A stretch of DNA of 64,000 nt. It comes from Tolypeutes matacus (Eukaryota > Chordata > Mammalia > Cingulata > Chlamyphoridae). Within the stretch, counting starts at the first letter, position 1. Every line of letters begins with the position of its first letter. Positions 1 through 11,880 of this stretch are shown in pieces. Position numbers and translations under genes: made by a program. The DNA lies in contig JAKSZT010053768.1 of the NCBI GenBank assembly GCA_026826555.1, forward strand, positions 5,164,020 to 5,228,019. Reading direction: 5' to 3'. The notes beneath the pieces were generated by a model, which had not been told where the DNA came from, did no database searches, and was given only the letters and a program-made list of their open reading frames with translations.

Positions 1-3000
1 GCAATATATGGTGTAAATACTCAGGTGCTCAATTTAAAATACTATTATTCCTTTTGATGTTTATGTCTATTACATATGCAGATACTCTATGTAACTTAGA
101 AATTGTATATATACATATAAAGTTATATAGAATCTATTGTATTAAATTATATACATTTTTATATAAATTACATATATGTTTATAATGCTACGTAGAGCAA
201 CACATGGAAGATTAATCTAGCACAAGGATATTCTATTCTTTACCCAAATGACATATTTAGCATTCTCTGATACAACACACACACAAACAAAAAACAAATT
301 CTTAATAATTTTTTTCCTGTTTATTAAACCTTAGACATTTGCCCTACTCTCAGACTCACAAGGCTTCAACAAAGGCACTAAGTGCTTTCCGGAACATAGA
401 TTTAAATGAGGCCCCTGCCCAGTGGGCTTACAACCTAATTAGACAGAGACAGTTGACCAACATATGCCCACAGACTACAGTTGGCCACTTATTTACTCTC
501 TAATTAACATAAAGCAGCAGGACAACATCTCCGCCTGGGCTCAGTGAGCAAGAGAGCGTCTGTGCATGCTGTAGGACTCTGCATGATGTGAGACCCTTTC
601 TTTCTGCTGGAGTTTTCAGCATGCATTCTCTTGCTTCTTGCTTGTCTCCATAATTAATATTCTTGTGCATATCTGGCTGTGACTATATATGGTCAGGTAA
701 ACAGACTCTCATGGCACAGCGGAACCGTTTAGTTCAGCTGTCTTATGAGCAGTTCAGCTCGCTGATGGTTGATTTGACTGTGGTATGACTCTATCGAGTA
801 GATGGGCTAGAGTAAGACAAAGTGCTTTCACCACACTTTGATTTAGCCATTTCAGCTACCCAAGAAAGGTTTTCACTTGATAAAGTTATATTGTCAATAT
901 CTGGTGGCTTCTTTTTGCTGTTCCCACTGCACTTTGTGAACCTTGCTCTATGCTCTTTAATTTTAAAAAATTTTCCCTCACTAGGTATTTTCCATATGAT
1001 CCTAAAAAGTACTTGAGGTGACACAAAATACATATTGTGTCACAAGATTAAAAAAACATATAATTGTGGCAGAATATCATGACGAAAGAAATATAAGAAT
1101 CAGGGCAATCAAGTAGGTCTGAGAAAAAGTTGGTACCGAAAACATGTATTTGCTAGACATAGTCCTTCCTGAAGGGGATAATTTTATTATTCATTAATTG
1201 TTCATCTGGAGAAAAGAATGCCAGCAAGAAAACCATATATATATTTTTTAACTCTGGAGATATATTAGATGGTAGGAAAAAAGATAAAACTAATCTGTTT
1301 TTAAGTTACATACATTAAGTATGGCCAGTTACTCCTCTCAAATGCCTTCTTTAAAATTCTATTTAATGCTCTTTACATACAAGTAATCCTGATTTATACC
1401 TTTTCAGAATAAAAACCTTCACAGCTTTACAACTCTAAGTTTTTCACCAGGTGGTTTTCAGTCTGCTGTTGGAAAAGCGGATATTCCTTTCTTTTGGTAT
1501 TATTTCTTTCTTGCTTCTATATTATTTTTAAAGAAAAAAAAATAGTGTAGACATGGAACAATGTGATTTCCTGGTATTTTTCTATATTTTAAAAATTCTA
1601 ATACTTTTTAACTTGCACACAATTGCCACTGGATAGTTACTCAATATCTCCATGTTGTTTTAAAGTATTTTTCATATGTACTTGAAAATAATGCAGTAGT
1701 TATTTGAACTAGCTGGAATTTAATATTTATGTAGATATGTCTTATTTTTTTCCTATAAATTGTGAATCTGTGAACTCACTGTTATGCACGCAAGTGAAAA
1801 ATATAGGCAGTCCTACTAAAAATGAGTACATTTTAAAGAAACTTTCAGACACAGTGACAGAAAATGGGCCAGACCTCATAAGTCCTGTAAAGTGTGGGAA
1901 AGAAGACTGAGACAAAATATTTTTTAAAAATCTATATAATTTTCCATATAACTAAAATAATTGCTTCTAAACAGTCTCATAAACACCAACATTACTGGTT
2001 CTGCACAATAAATTGAACTCATACAATCAGACCAGCCACATTGTAGAACTGAGGTGTTTTCTTCCATAATGCCCCTGATCTCAAACATCTTGTACTTTAC
2101 AAGCAAATGGACCCTTTTAGTCCTTGAAAATCAGATTGTTGCTTCAATTCTCTTCCTCCTTGTACATGTAAACATGTTCATAATAGTTAAAATAAAGCCC
2201 AAATGGAAACAAACAACTAAAAGAAGTTTTACCTATTCCTGTCTTAAAGCTCTATAGATGGATATTCAAAACCATGGAATTTTTTTTTTTTCTGTTTGTT
2301 TTTTGTCCTTATTTTCTTCCCCTCTCATAAAAAGGTAAAATCTTTCATTTTCATCATGTAAATTTCATGCAGCAAAACAGGAAATTCCATCCCAGTTGAT
2401 CTAACCTTAGGGCCTCCTCCAAGCATGCTAGAAAATCAGTACTCTGTCACTTTGAGAATAAAATTAATTCTGGATTCTTGTATTAACTGCCTCTGGTATT
2501 TGGGCACTTATTTGCCGACTAAGTTATTTTAACTTTGATATTATATAAATGTCCTTTATTACACAGTTTCTAATTCAGTACTTTTAAAATCAAGACTAAA
2601 TTGAATTATTTCCAGGTATAGCATCTCCCCCATGCCCATAATGAAGGACTTATATAGCACTAAATTTTGAAGAAAAAGCAATAAATCAAAGCAGGGAAAC
2701 ACAATTTAAGAAGGAGTGGTAGCATAATGATTCTTGAAATTCAATTTCTGAAATATATTGTTGATCCAAATACATGGCTTTAGAAAGTACAGTTGTTTGT
2801 GTATAATTACAACTATAAGGAAGCCAATTTAGTAAAAATGTAAATAGCTGTGCCAGGACCTGAAGATTTAGTTGTTCTGATGGCACTTAATAAGTACAAC
2901 CACCATTTCTGGGTTCCTGCCAGTTGACCATCTGTCAGGGTAGTCCATGGAGAATCAGAACAACTGAGCCTTTTGGCACATCAAATTACATTGAATGACT

Positions 3001-3299
3001 ACCAGCCCAGTGTTAGAACAGAATAGAGTGTTACGAAAAGATTGGGTTAATTGATTTAATGTTGTTTTACTGCTAATCCCTCAGAATTTGGTGAATGTGG
3101 AGATGTTCATTGGAACATTTCAGTGAGTCGAACCAAGACAATTTAAATGAATTAAATGAGGGTCTTTTACAGGTGCTTTGCTAAGCATTTTTTAAGGGAA
3201 TAATGATAATATAATCCTTTCCCTATGTAGCAGATAAAATAATACTAGATTTATATTACAAAAATCTCTAAAAAATACAATAGTAATTTTAAAAAACTG
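1..3299. other. Single-copy AT-rich DNA, no gene recognised
   Basis: No reading frame longer than about 80 codons is open here and none resembles a known protein. The DNA is AT-rich with short A and T runs. The part from about 380 to 790 is less AT-rich and contains several homeodomain-type TAAT cores (for example CTAATTAG near 436), so it could be a conserved non-coding element, but that cannot be shown from one sequence. Confidence 0.6.
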
Positions 3300-4240
3300 A
3301 TAATTTTGTTATTGGAATGCCGGGAGGAAAAAACTAGTTCCCTGTAGAGATCAGGAAAGTAGATAATGAAAGATGTGTCATTTGTTCTGAGTCTCAAATA
3401 TGAATATGCTTTTAAAAAATGAAATTAGGATTAAATGTTGTACCAGGCAGAAGGACAGGTTGCCTATAAATGGTGAGGTGAAATAGGGAATTGGAGAGTT
3501 TGATAGGGCCAAATCCAATTGAGACTTTAGTGTCATTTTTAGAAGTCTAGATCTATGCTATAGTGAAACAATGAGGAGTTCTGAGCAATGGGGCCATACT
3601 ATTATGGTAGGATATACCACACAGGAGAGAGACTGTAATCAGAAAAATCTAGAAGAGACTCTTAAAATACATTACAACAATACAACTAGGAATAGATAGT
3701 ACGCTTATTATGGCAAATGAAAAAGCAAAGTAAAGGAGGGGTAAATCAAGTGTCAAGGCTAATATTTCATTTGGGTATAGTTAAAGAGAAGAGGAGGAAG
3801 AATCAAGATGATTCTAAGGCTTTGAGGACAAGTGAGTTCAGAAATGTGATACAATTAGATGAGAATAGAAGTCTTATACCAAAGGTTTGAGAAATGCATA
3901 TGTGATAATTGAGGCCATGGAATTGACTGGCAGGGTCAGCAGAATCTAGAAAAGTACAGTACTAAAAGGACAGAGGAAAGACAGAAGAGCAAGGGAAAAT
4001 GGAAAATGAAAGGGAAAGATAGAATTAATTGAGCATTAAATTAAACATAATTAAATTTAAAAAGTATACATAAGCAAGTGGTCATCAAGGTTAATTGCCC
4101 AAGAGATATTAAGAAGAAATGAGTCTTAAATAATGCCATCGAATTAAGAGCACAAGAGGTCACAGGGGAAATTCAGGGGAATAATTGTGGTTGATATGGT
4201 GAGTGTGAATGTCACACTGTATTCATTTGACTTCTATATG
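3300..4240. repeat. Old mammalian interspersed repeat, class unresolved
   Basis: The purine-rich text, with phrases such as AGGAGGAAGAATCAAGATGATTC near 3,795 and ACTTTAGTGTCATTTTTAGAAG near 3,522, resembles the long old mammalian repeat that also occupies 52,240-54,250. Both are in the same orientation and heavily mutated. I cannot assign it to a named family. It has no open frame. Confidence 0.4.
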
Positions 4241-4288
4241 TGGCAATTTTCTAGTGAAAGATAGAGTTGGGCATAAGAGATAAAAATT

Positions 4289-4335
4289 AGGTAGGTAGGT
4301 AGGTAAGTAGATAGATTTATGGATGGATAGATGAT

Positions 4336-4385
<50 letters not shown>

Positions 4386-4406
4386 GATAGATAGACAGAC
4401 AGACAT
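4289..4406. repeat. Tetranucleotide microsatellite (GTAG/TAGA/GACA)
   Basis: GTAG units pass into about fifteen TAGA units and end in GACA units. The minus-strand frame here (4,234-4,488) translates as repeated SIYL and is only a by-product of the repeat. Copy number is likely to vary between individuals. Confidence 0.97.
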
Positions 4407-6589
4407 ACTCAGAAAGAGATGTAATCATTACTTGAGGAGAGTGATTGAAAGAAGCCTTTTGGTGGAGAAGGGTAGTAAGTGAAGGCAAGAAGAATACCTT
4501 CTGTTAGTTAGGGTCCTGGCAGAAAACAAAATCCAACTCTATCTAACAGAGTGACGCATCATATATATGTTTCAACCAGTAAGGTGGAATAAGGTAGCAA
4601 AAAAGGTGGCTCCCTCACTTTGAAAGAGATTTCCTAAAAGACCACACATCACTTCCACCCATATCTTCTTGATTATGATTTAATCACAGAAGCCTGCCTA
4701 GTTGTGAGAGAGGATGGGAAATAAGATTTTCTAGCTGAGTAGAAATATTCTAGCAAGAAATTAGTGTTTTTATCATTTGAGGGCACAAGGAAACACAGAT
4801 TTGTAGTCATCTGCAATCTCTGCCTTCCTTTGTCAAAAGGCAAATGCTCCTGGAAGGAGAGTGTTTGTGTTTCTCCTGTAAAATGAAGCTCATATGTGGC
4901 TACTGGAGAAAATAGAATCTCAAGTCCTTACTTGGAAAACTGGTGCAGGGTAAGAGACACTTCAGCAGGTAAGGAGCAGCACGAGGTAGAGGAATGGAAC
5001 ATTTGAAAGAAAAAGTAGGATTGAAGAGTAAGGAAAGGGATATAGAAGAAAATTTTCCTAGAGCCAGCTCTACAGTGGAACATAAAGTCATTCTGCAAGT
5101 CATACAGGAGAGAATATCTTTTAAGTTAAATACCTTGAAATGAGGTCCCTTTGCTTTTATTAAAGAAATTCTGTTTGGAGAACATAAAAAAACAGTGCAT
5201 TGATTTATAGCAAAATACAATCCCTGGTGAACATTGTGGTAGCACATTTCCAATTTATTATCAGCAATAGCCACAACAATCTCATTCATTCATTCAGCCT
5301 ATATTAGTGGCGTTAGCTTGTGTACTGGGCTGAAAATTTCATAAACAGTCCACTGACCAGAAGGATAGTTCCCTGGAGCCATATGTAGCTCTTTTATACA
5401 ACAAACAATGGAAGACAGTCTACCATGGGTCTCCTATCATGATGCTTCCCTTAACATGATGCTAAATTGGTGCTGCCATCTCATGGAACATGGAAAATTT
5501 AATTTGTAGGCTCTTTCAGTTCTTACTATGACAATTTTGGTACCAGCCAAGAAGGAGGTATGAAAATTATAGCAGTATGTTTGAAGATTGTGCATTGGTT
5601 CAAGTTTCCTTGTTTTGCTAAAAAGAGCAAAAATGTATAACTTAGAATATGTATTTACAAATATAAATGCATAGGAAATACCCATATATAATCTCTGCTA
5701 ATCTAAACAACTTTATAAAAAGTGGCAACAAAGCAAAATTCTTGAATCTACATTGCCATAATTCTGCATGTTTTTTAGCATCAAGCTCTGCAAAAGATAG
5801 TAATTGTTTCAAGACGATGTGGGGATGAAAAATCATGTTTCTTGAACAAATACAATTATCCTTAATAATTCTATCAGACTACTTGACAAATAACTGTTAT
5901 AATTCCATAAGTTTAATTTTCTATAACTGAATCATCTTTTATTTAATTATTACCATTTCTAGCTGCCTTGAACATGTATGGCCTGCTTACTTTTACTCTT
6001 AATTATCTTTAAAATTCTTCTATAATTGTATGTCTTGGAGTTTCAAAAGTTATCCCACAATAACATTTTTCTTGCTTTAGGTATACAGAACAGACATAAT
6101 ATTTTTTGTAAAATCTTTATCCTTACAGAAGCCAAATGATTTCTGAGAACACAGTGGGTAGGTGAATAATTTAATAAATTAGGAAAAAATTCTTATAAAA
6201 TATGTGGAAAACAAGTGGGACAAGTATAAACCAGAACTAGAAAAATATAGGAGATATGTGGCTGAAGAATGGCAGGATTTTTTTTTTAAACTGTCATATA
6301 TTCTGCATTTCAGACCAAATAAAGTTTGATAAGGTGAAACTATACAAATAAATGAGATCAGGAAATTATTAGTAAAAATAATGGCAGGTAAAAAAATCTA
6401 GAATATAATCTTGCATTGTCATAGTGTATGCTATACAGCTCCCAAATAATAACAGAATGCTTTAGAGTTGAAGCACAATCATGTTCACCTACAGATCCAT
6501 TAGCTTTGCTTAAGTATATGTGGCACTCATAGCATTGTTTGCAAAACAAAATGTATTGATTATAATTTATGACTTTTATTAAATACACA
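4407..6589. other. Intergenic or intronic DNA, nothing recognised
   Basis: AT-rich DNA without a recognisable gene. The longest frame, 129 codons on the minus strand at 4,900-5,289, has no motif I recognise and no promoter or splice context. Text near 4,500-4,750 may be an old repeat remnant but is too mutated to classify. Confidence 0.6.
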
Positions 6590-6790
6590 TTGATTCACTT
6601 AATTCTTACAACAATCAAATTGAAAGCAATATTATTAACTTCATTTTACATATGGGAAACCCGAACTTTAAGGAATGTAAGTAAAATGGTAAAAATCACA
6701 TAACTAGAAATGAAAGACCAGGTCTGGTACACAGGACTAGTTGGAAGCTTAAATCCAAATTCTTAACCATTGTGCATACTGCTTTCCTAA
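6590..6790 (-). repeat. MIR SINE remnant
   Basis: The antisense MIR pattern is visible in order: a CATTTTACATATGGGAAAC core near 6,642, a degraded TTAAG..AAGTAA segment, a CACATAACTAGAAATGA segment near 6,697, and TTCTTAACCATTGTGCATACTGC near the end. MIRs are ancient tRNA-derived SINEs of mammals. Confidence 0.75.
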
Positions 6791-6929
6791 TTACAAAAAG
6801 GTTTTTTTTTCTCCTCCCTGGGGAAATTGCTATGCTAAAAATCCTAGATATAAATAAGAGAATAAAATATAGTGTATTACGGTGTTTAACTTCAAAAATA
6901 ATGGACTTATTTTCCGATGATCTTGTATA

Positions 6930-7085
6930 GGGTTAAAATATGTCTCCAGAATCTGCCTTGCTTGAAAATTGGCCCTATCAATTTGAGAAATTCTATGATA
7001 TCATTGAACCTCAGTTTATACCTCTTTAAAATGGCAATAAATGTAAAACCTACTTTATAGGTTTGATGTGAGTATTACATGTATT
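6930..7085 (+). repeat. MIR SINE remnant
   Basis: Sense MIR pattern: ATTGAACCTCAGTTTATACCTCTTTAAAATGGCAATAA around 7,001-7,038, followed by a CCTACTTTATAGG..TTGATGTGAG segment. Both blocks sit in the usual MIR order. Confidence 0.75.
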
Positions 7086-7254
7086 CAAATATAAAAGTTC
7101 TACAAAGTTTTTATAAATTCTAGTTAAAATTATTTTTATTATTATAGAAATTTATTTAAAAAGTAGCACATTTTCTTCCATTTTTGACTCACTTGTTTGC
7201 AGATAATGAAAAACAATGTTTTTAAAAAAAGAACATTTAAACTTCCTTTAATAT

Positions 7255-7370
7255 TGCCCAAAGTCTGTGAGCTTTCTAAGTACAGAATCTGAACTTCCTT
7301 CTTCGTTGGGTTCCTAGAATCTGGCATATATAGAACTCTACAGGAACATTTATTAAGCAAATTAATTGAA
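7255..7370 (+). repeat. L2 LINE 3' end remnant
   Basis: The final part of an L2 element can be followed: GTCTGTGAGCTTTCTAAG, then CTGGCATATATAGAAC, and an AACATTTATTAAGC..AATTGAA end. This is the usual 3' terminus of L2, here well mutated. Confidence 0.65.
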
Positions 7371-8049
7371 TACCTAAGTCATGTTTACTTGAATCTTTGC
7401 ATCCAAATATTGGAAGGTTTTTCATTTTGCAATGATTTAATAATAGTTATAATGATTTAAAATTCACAAATGACTTTTATATATTACCACATGTGTGCTC
7501 ACTACAACTCTATACAATATCAAATGCATCAAATGTATTAAATTTTTAAATAATTTATTCAAATACTATTTACTGAAATTCTCCTATGTACAAGACACTT
7601 CACTAGGTGATGTTTGAGAGTGCATATAAACATCTAAAATATTCAATTCCTTTACTCAAGGAAATTTTAATATGAGTCTAATTATATAAATGAATTTTTA
7701 AAAAAATTGTCATATCTTGTGGGGGGAGGGCAATATCAGTAACTGAGTTTCTTGTCTGTAAGTAAAGATGTTAAGAACAATCTCTACCTTCTTTTAGTGA
7801 TATGTCTAAATTTGCATACCTTTGTATATGTGCTAAACATCCAGGTAAACATGGCAGCTGCATCACAAGATTTTTCTCTAGTCTCTTCCAAAACATTACT
7901 AAAATAGGAATAAAACAATACAACTATGAAAGTCTGCTAAGAAAAAGACTGACAGAAATCAAAATAGCAGGTTTGAAGGAAAGAAGCAGTGATCATTGAC
8001 ACATCCAAGAGACAGAAATTAGAGTGTATGTGCTAATAAAGAAGCTTAT
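7371..8049. other. AT-rich DNA, nothing recognised
   Basis: No open frame of note. The part near 7,560-7,690 may be an old repeat. A short G-rich run near 7,720 has no clear role. Confidence 0.5.
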
Positions 8050-8149
8050 CGGGGGTCGGATGTAGCTCAACTGGTTGGGCCTCCGTCTGCCATATGGAGG
8101 GACCCGGTTCCATCCCCGGTACCCCCCGGTAAAAAAAAAAAAAAAAAAA
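8050..8149 (+). mobile_element. DAS-type tRNA-derived SINE
   Basis: The body looks like a tRNA gene: a polymerase III A box (TAGCTCAACTGG, near 8,063) and a B box (GGTTCCATCCC, near 8,107), followed by a run of about twenty A. The 9-bp direct repeat AAGCTTATC flanks it (about 8,042-8,050 and again just after the A run), as expected for LINE-1-driven insertion. tRNA-Ala-derived SINEs of this layout (DAS-SINEs) are known from armadillos. The B box is altered and no tRNA secondary structure is expected to work, so this is not a tRNA gene. Confidence 0.88.
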
Positions 8150-8309
8150 AGCTTATCAATAAGAAGTAACCAATTTGCTTCAAGATCTATGGAAGGGCTC
8201 AGATTTAAGGGACTCAGGTGGGAGGGATGAGAGGAAATCATTAAATATTTATGTAATAAATATCAGTGCCTTTTACCAAAGAGTTCCAGCTCTTTTATTC
8301 CTGGGCATA

Positions 8310-8640
8310 TTGTGGGATGGTACTTCCTGGACCTCTTATGGATAGACAGGGCCATGAAGTTCATCCTGTCCAATTAGCTGTGGGATGAAGTAAAGTAACC
8401 TATGTCACTTCTGGTCTGAGGACACATTAGCCAATGTGAGACCCTCCAGAGATTTTTCTTCTTTCTAGAAAGGTGACCAGCAAATTTTAATATGATTTTG
8501 AATCCCAGAATGATGAGCTCAATCTATAAAGGGCATGTAGTATGATTAAGAAATAAATCTCTATTGGCTTAAGGTAGAAGGTTTGGGGCTGTTTGTTACT
8601 GCAGCAAAAACCTATTCTAACTTACAGATGCAGTCTAGGT
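8310..8640 (+). repeat. Old LTR-like mammalian repeat
   Basis: Typical blocks are GTCACTTCTGGTCTGAGGACA near 8,404, CAATGTGAGACCCTCCAGAGA near 8,433, and a 3' end with AGAAATAAATCTCTATTGGCTTAAGG followed by TTTGGGGCTGTTTGTTACTGCAGC. The AATAAA followed by a conserved end is what retroviral-type LTRs of mammals show. I do not give a subfamily. Confidence 0.6.
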
Positions 8641-11479
8641 GGGGAGCTAGTTTAACTCCCTCACTTTGTACAACTAGAAAACTCCCCCATTCTAGGTTTA
8701 TTTTCTAGTGAAACTGAACTGACCAGGTTTCAGATCATCATGCAAAGTAGTTAGTGATAAGTTAAAGGCCTGAAATAAAGGGTTTATGTGAAATACAGTA
8801 CACTAAATGGTGGGACCAGAAGCCCTCTGCCCCTACCCAGAAAGAAGAAAGTAGACGTGCATATGCATATTTGTCAGTGAAGGACTTGGGAAATTCTCTA
8901 TAGTTATTGACTAGCCTTAGAGAAAGACCAACAGATACTGCTATTTTGAGTTTTCTTAATGAAAATAATCTTATTTTAAAATAGCAAAAACATAAAATAT
9001 CAAAATTCATGGCAAATATAAGGCTAGATATTGTTTGTGAATTTCTGTTCTAGTTATGGCTATGTATGTTTGTGTATCTATTTAGTGTGTGTGCTAGGAG
9101 GTGATAAAAAATGTATTTATTACTGGAGTTGCTAGATGTGGCAAATAAAATTTCAGGATTGCCCAGGTAAATTTGAATTTTAGTTTATCTTTTTGGGCAT
9201 TAAAAAGATGATATCCCAAACTTTTGTAAAAAATGAATAGAAATGTTATAGTATGTAATAGAGCAAATCTCTCCAAAAGTAGAACAAAACAAAATAAAAT
9301 AGACAAGGGCAAACAGCCAAAATAGATAAGGAAATTAGAATATCAATTTGGGAATGGAGGTCTGACATATTTTCTATGAAAACTGAAGACAGGAAGTTAT
9401 CAAAGAAATAATACAAGAACATTTCCTGAACTAAAACCGTAAGTCTTCATTCAGAAAGTGCTCCATACTATGCACGATAAAGCATCCATGCTAAATTGCT
9501 TTGCTGTGAAATTTTAGAACATCAGGAATAAAATAAAAGACCCCCAAATAAAAGAAACACTGATCTCAAACAAAATCTCCAAAGTAGAAGAGTAATGCCT
9601 ATATACTTTGAAATACAAATGTTTTAAATCTAAATTTCTACCCTCAGATAAACTCATTATCAATTGTAAAGCAGAACAAAATAATATATATATATATATA
9701 AAGGACTTCAAAATGTTCTCCACTAAGGCAAGGAAACAGACTGAAAATTAAAAATATGGGAAATAGGTATCTAACCCATGAGAGTGGTAAAGGGAAGCCT
9801 CAACTTGAAGGCTTTCCTGTAGACATAGAATCCAGATTGGAACAGGAGGAAGAAGTTTCCAGGAAAACATACGTAGGAGGGGAAATGGAACTGATTTATG
9901 CAAAAGAATAATGTTCTCATTGGAAAATCTGGCGTGGACAAGGAAGTTGTTTCTGATCAGAACATTTACATATGCAGCTGAAATATGAGCAATCAGTAAC
10001 TCCTGGAAATAAACATTGTTCACAAATGACATAAAATAAAATACTACTTGATTCAATGGTGAATAACATTTACACAGTCATAACAATATAAATCAGGCTA
10101 TTAATTAATTAAATATTGTAATATTACTATCTTAGGTAATGCTGTAGAGAGAAAACGAGAAGAGGTTTAGTGGTGCAAAAGCACTAAATCCTTCTCTACC
10201 GTAAGAGGAAGTCAAATGATATTATCCAAAAGAGGTAAATCGATAAACAGCAGTACAAAAATACTATTCTAAAAAAGGATGAAAAGTGTTGAAAATGTTG
10301 GTCTCTCAATATCGGGAATAGGGGTAGGGAGGGAAGTTACCAAGATCAGCAATAACTTCTACTCTTATATTTAGATTACACATCATGTAATGACTGGCAA
10401 GCTGGTCAAGGAGTTGGTCTTTTATCGTGGCTTGATTCCAAAATACATTCTAGCAGGTACATTAAAAAATCTGCAATCCTGTATACACTCTGGACTTGAT
10501 TCATATACCTCTATTTATATCTATCTATTTACCTATAATATTTGAGACATTTCTTTTCTGCATAATTTTGGTAGTATAATTGCATAATTCAGTACCGTAT
10601 GGACACTATGGTATCACAAAACTGCTTCTTTCAATGATTAATTGTATCATTTGCTATTGCATGTCTTCTCCATCATAAAATACATTTCCTTTCACAACAT
10701 ACTTTTGATAATCTACAGGTGTCAATCACCTTCTTCTGGGTCATCACAAATAACAAATAAGATGTTTTATTTGTGAAAAAGTCGGAATGTCATTTTATTT
10801 TATATAATGGTAAGATTAGGTTAAGACTAATTGAGATTATTTTTTTCTGCTCTGAATTTAGTAGTATATTGCTTTTAAATGTCCTGATTACTTTTGGAAA
10901 ACACTATCTCAAATGAATAGTGTTAATGACCTTTAATAACCTGTATTTACAATGTCATGGCATGGCCTGTAGTTGTTAGTCTTCTAACTAGTTCAAACCG
11001 TCTAAGTCAATCATTTCTATCACACTTTATTTTTATTAAATGATATTTCTTTTGCAACTCTAGATGCATAGGGATGTTGTTGCTATAAAGTGTGTGTTAA
11101 AGTCTCCAATATTATCTATGTCCATTCAATCAGATAATTATATTATAACTGTTCACACACACATATTTACTACATTGAACTCAATGACTTCTTTGGCTTT
11201 TCTTTATTTGTTATAAAGCTTATCCTGCTCACCTCCTGGCAGCCTAGAGATTTCTCCTCCTTCCTTTGCATTGAATCTTCAGCATTTAACTTTTCCTGAC
11301 AAGGATGCCAAAGTGTGACAGAAATTGTTCTTTTATGTGTGCCATGTAAAATCTTATTCACACCGAAATTTATTTCCCCTTCACAAGTCATGTTTTGTGT
11401 GTATATTAAAAGCTGATGAAACTCACAACAGTATACAAACCACCACAATGTCCTGTAAGAATACTTATATATATCCCTG
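8641..11479. other. Single-copy AT-rich DNA, no gene recognised
   Basis: No frame resembles a protein. A short (TA)n run lies near 9,684-9,701. Minus-strand frames of 60-100 codons at 8,762-10,056 and 11,170-11,448 have no recognisable motif and are compatible with chance. Confidence 0.6.
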
Positions 11480-11880
11480 AAATCTGTTTACTTTATCTCT
11501 ACCAACACCACCCTAGCTAATCTGCAGTAACATTCTACTGTTTCTATGGACACCTACAAAAAGGCTTTTGCATATACTGTTCCCTGTGTTCAGAAACTCT
11601 TTCCTTTCCACCTAACCAAATCCTACTCATTGTTCTCATCATAACTCAAGGATCATTTCCTGATCTCGAAGTGGTGAAATGCCTCTCCTATAGGTTTTTA
11701 GTGTTGCTTACCTCTTCTGAAATATATTTATCTTCAAAATATGTTGTTATAATTTTATTAAGGGTCTATAAGTGCCATGAGTGCCGTGACTAGATTTGTA
11801 TTCACATACAACCTGAAGAGAGCCTCATATATATTCATTAAATCAATGAATTGTAACTTCTTTTAATAATTTCATCATAA
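11480..11880 (+). repeat. L2 LINE 3' region
   Basis: A long L2 piece in sense orientation: TTTTGCATATACTGTTCCCTGTG near 11,565 followed by CAGAAACTCTTTCC, a GATCATTTCCTGATC block, GGGTCTATAAGTGCCATGAGTGC near 11,761, and a TCATATATATTCATTAAATCAATGAA end. The order matches the usual 3' end of L2. Confidence 0.8.

Noticed and set aside
4289..4406. CRISPR-like or satellite array
   Set aside because: It is a simple tetranucleotide microsatellite with no spacer structure, and the window is from a mammal.
4900..5289. 129-codon minus-strand frame
   Set aside because: No recognisable motif; the length is unsurprising for AT-rich DNA in a window of this size, and nothing around it suggests a gene.
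8050..8149. tRNA gene look-alike
   Set aside because: A and B boxes are present, but the poly-A tail and flanking duplication show a SINE, and the arms do not pair as in a tRNA.
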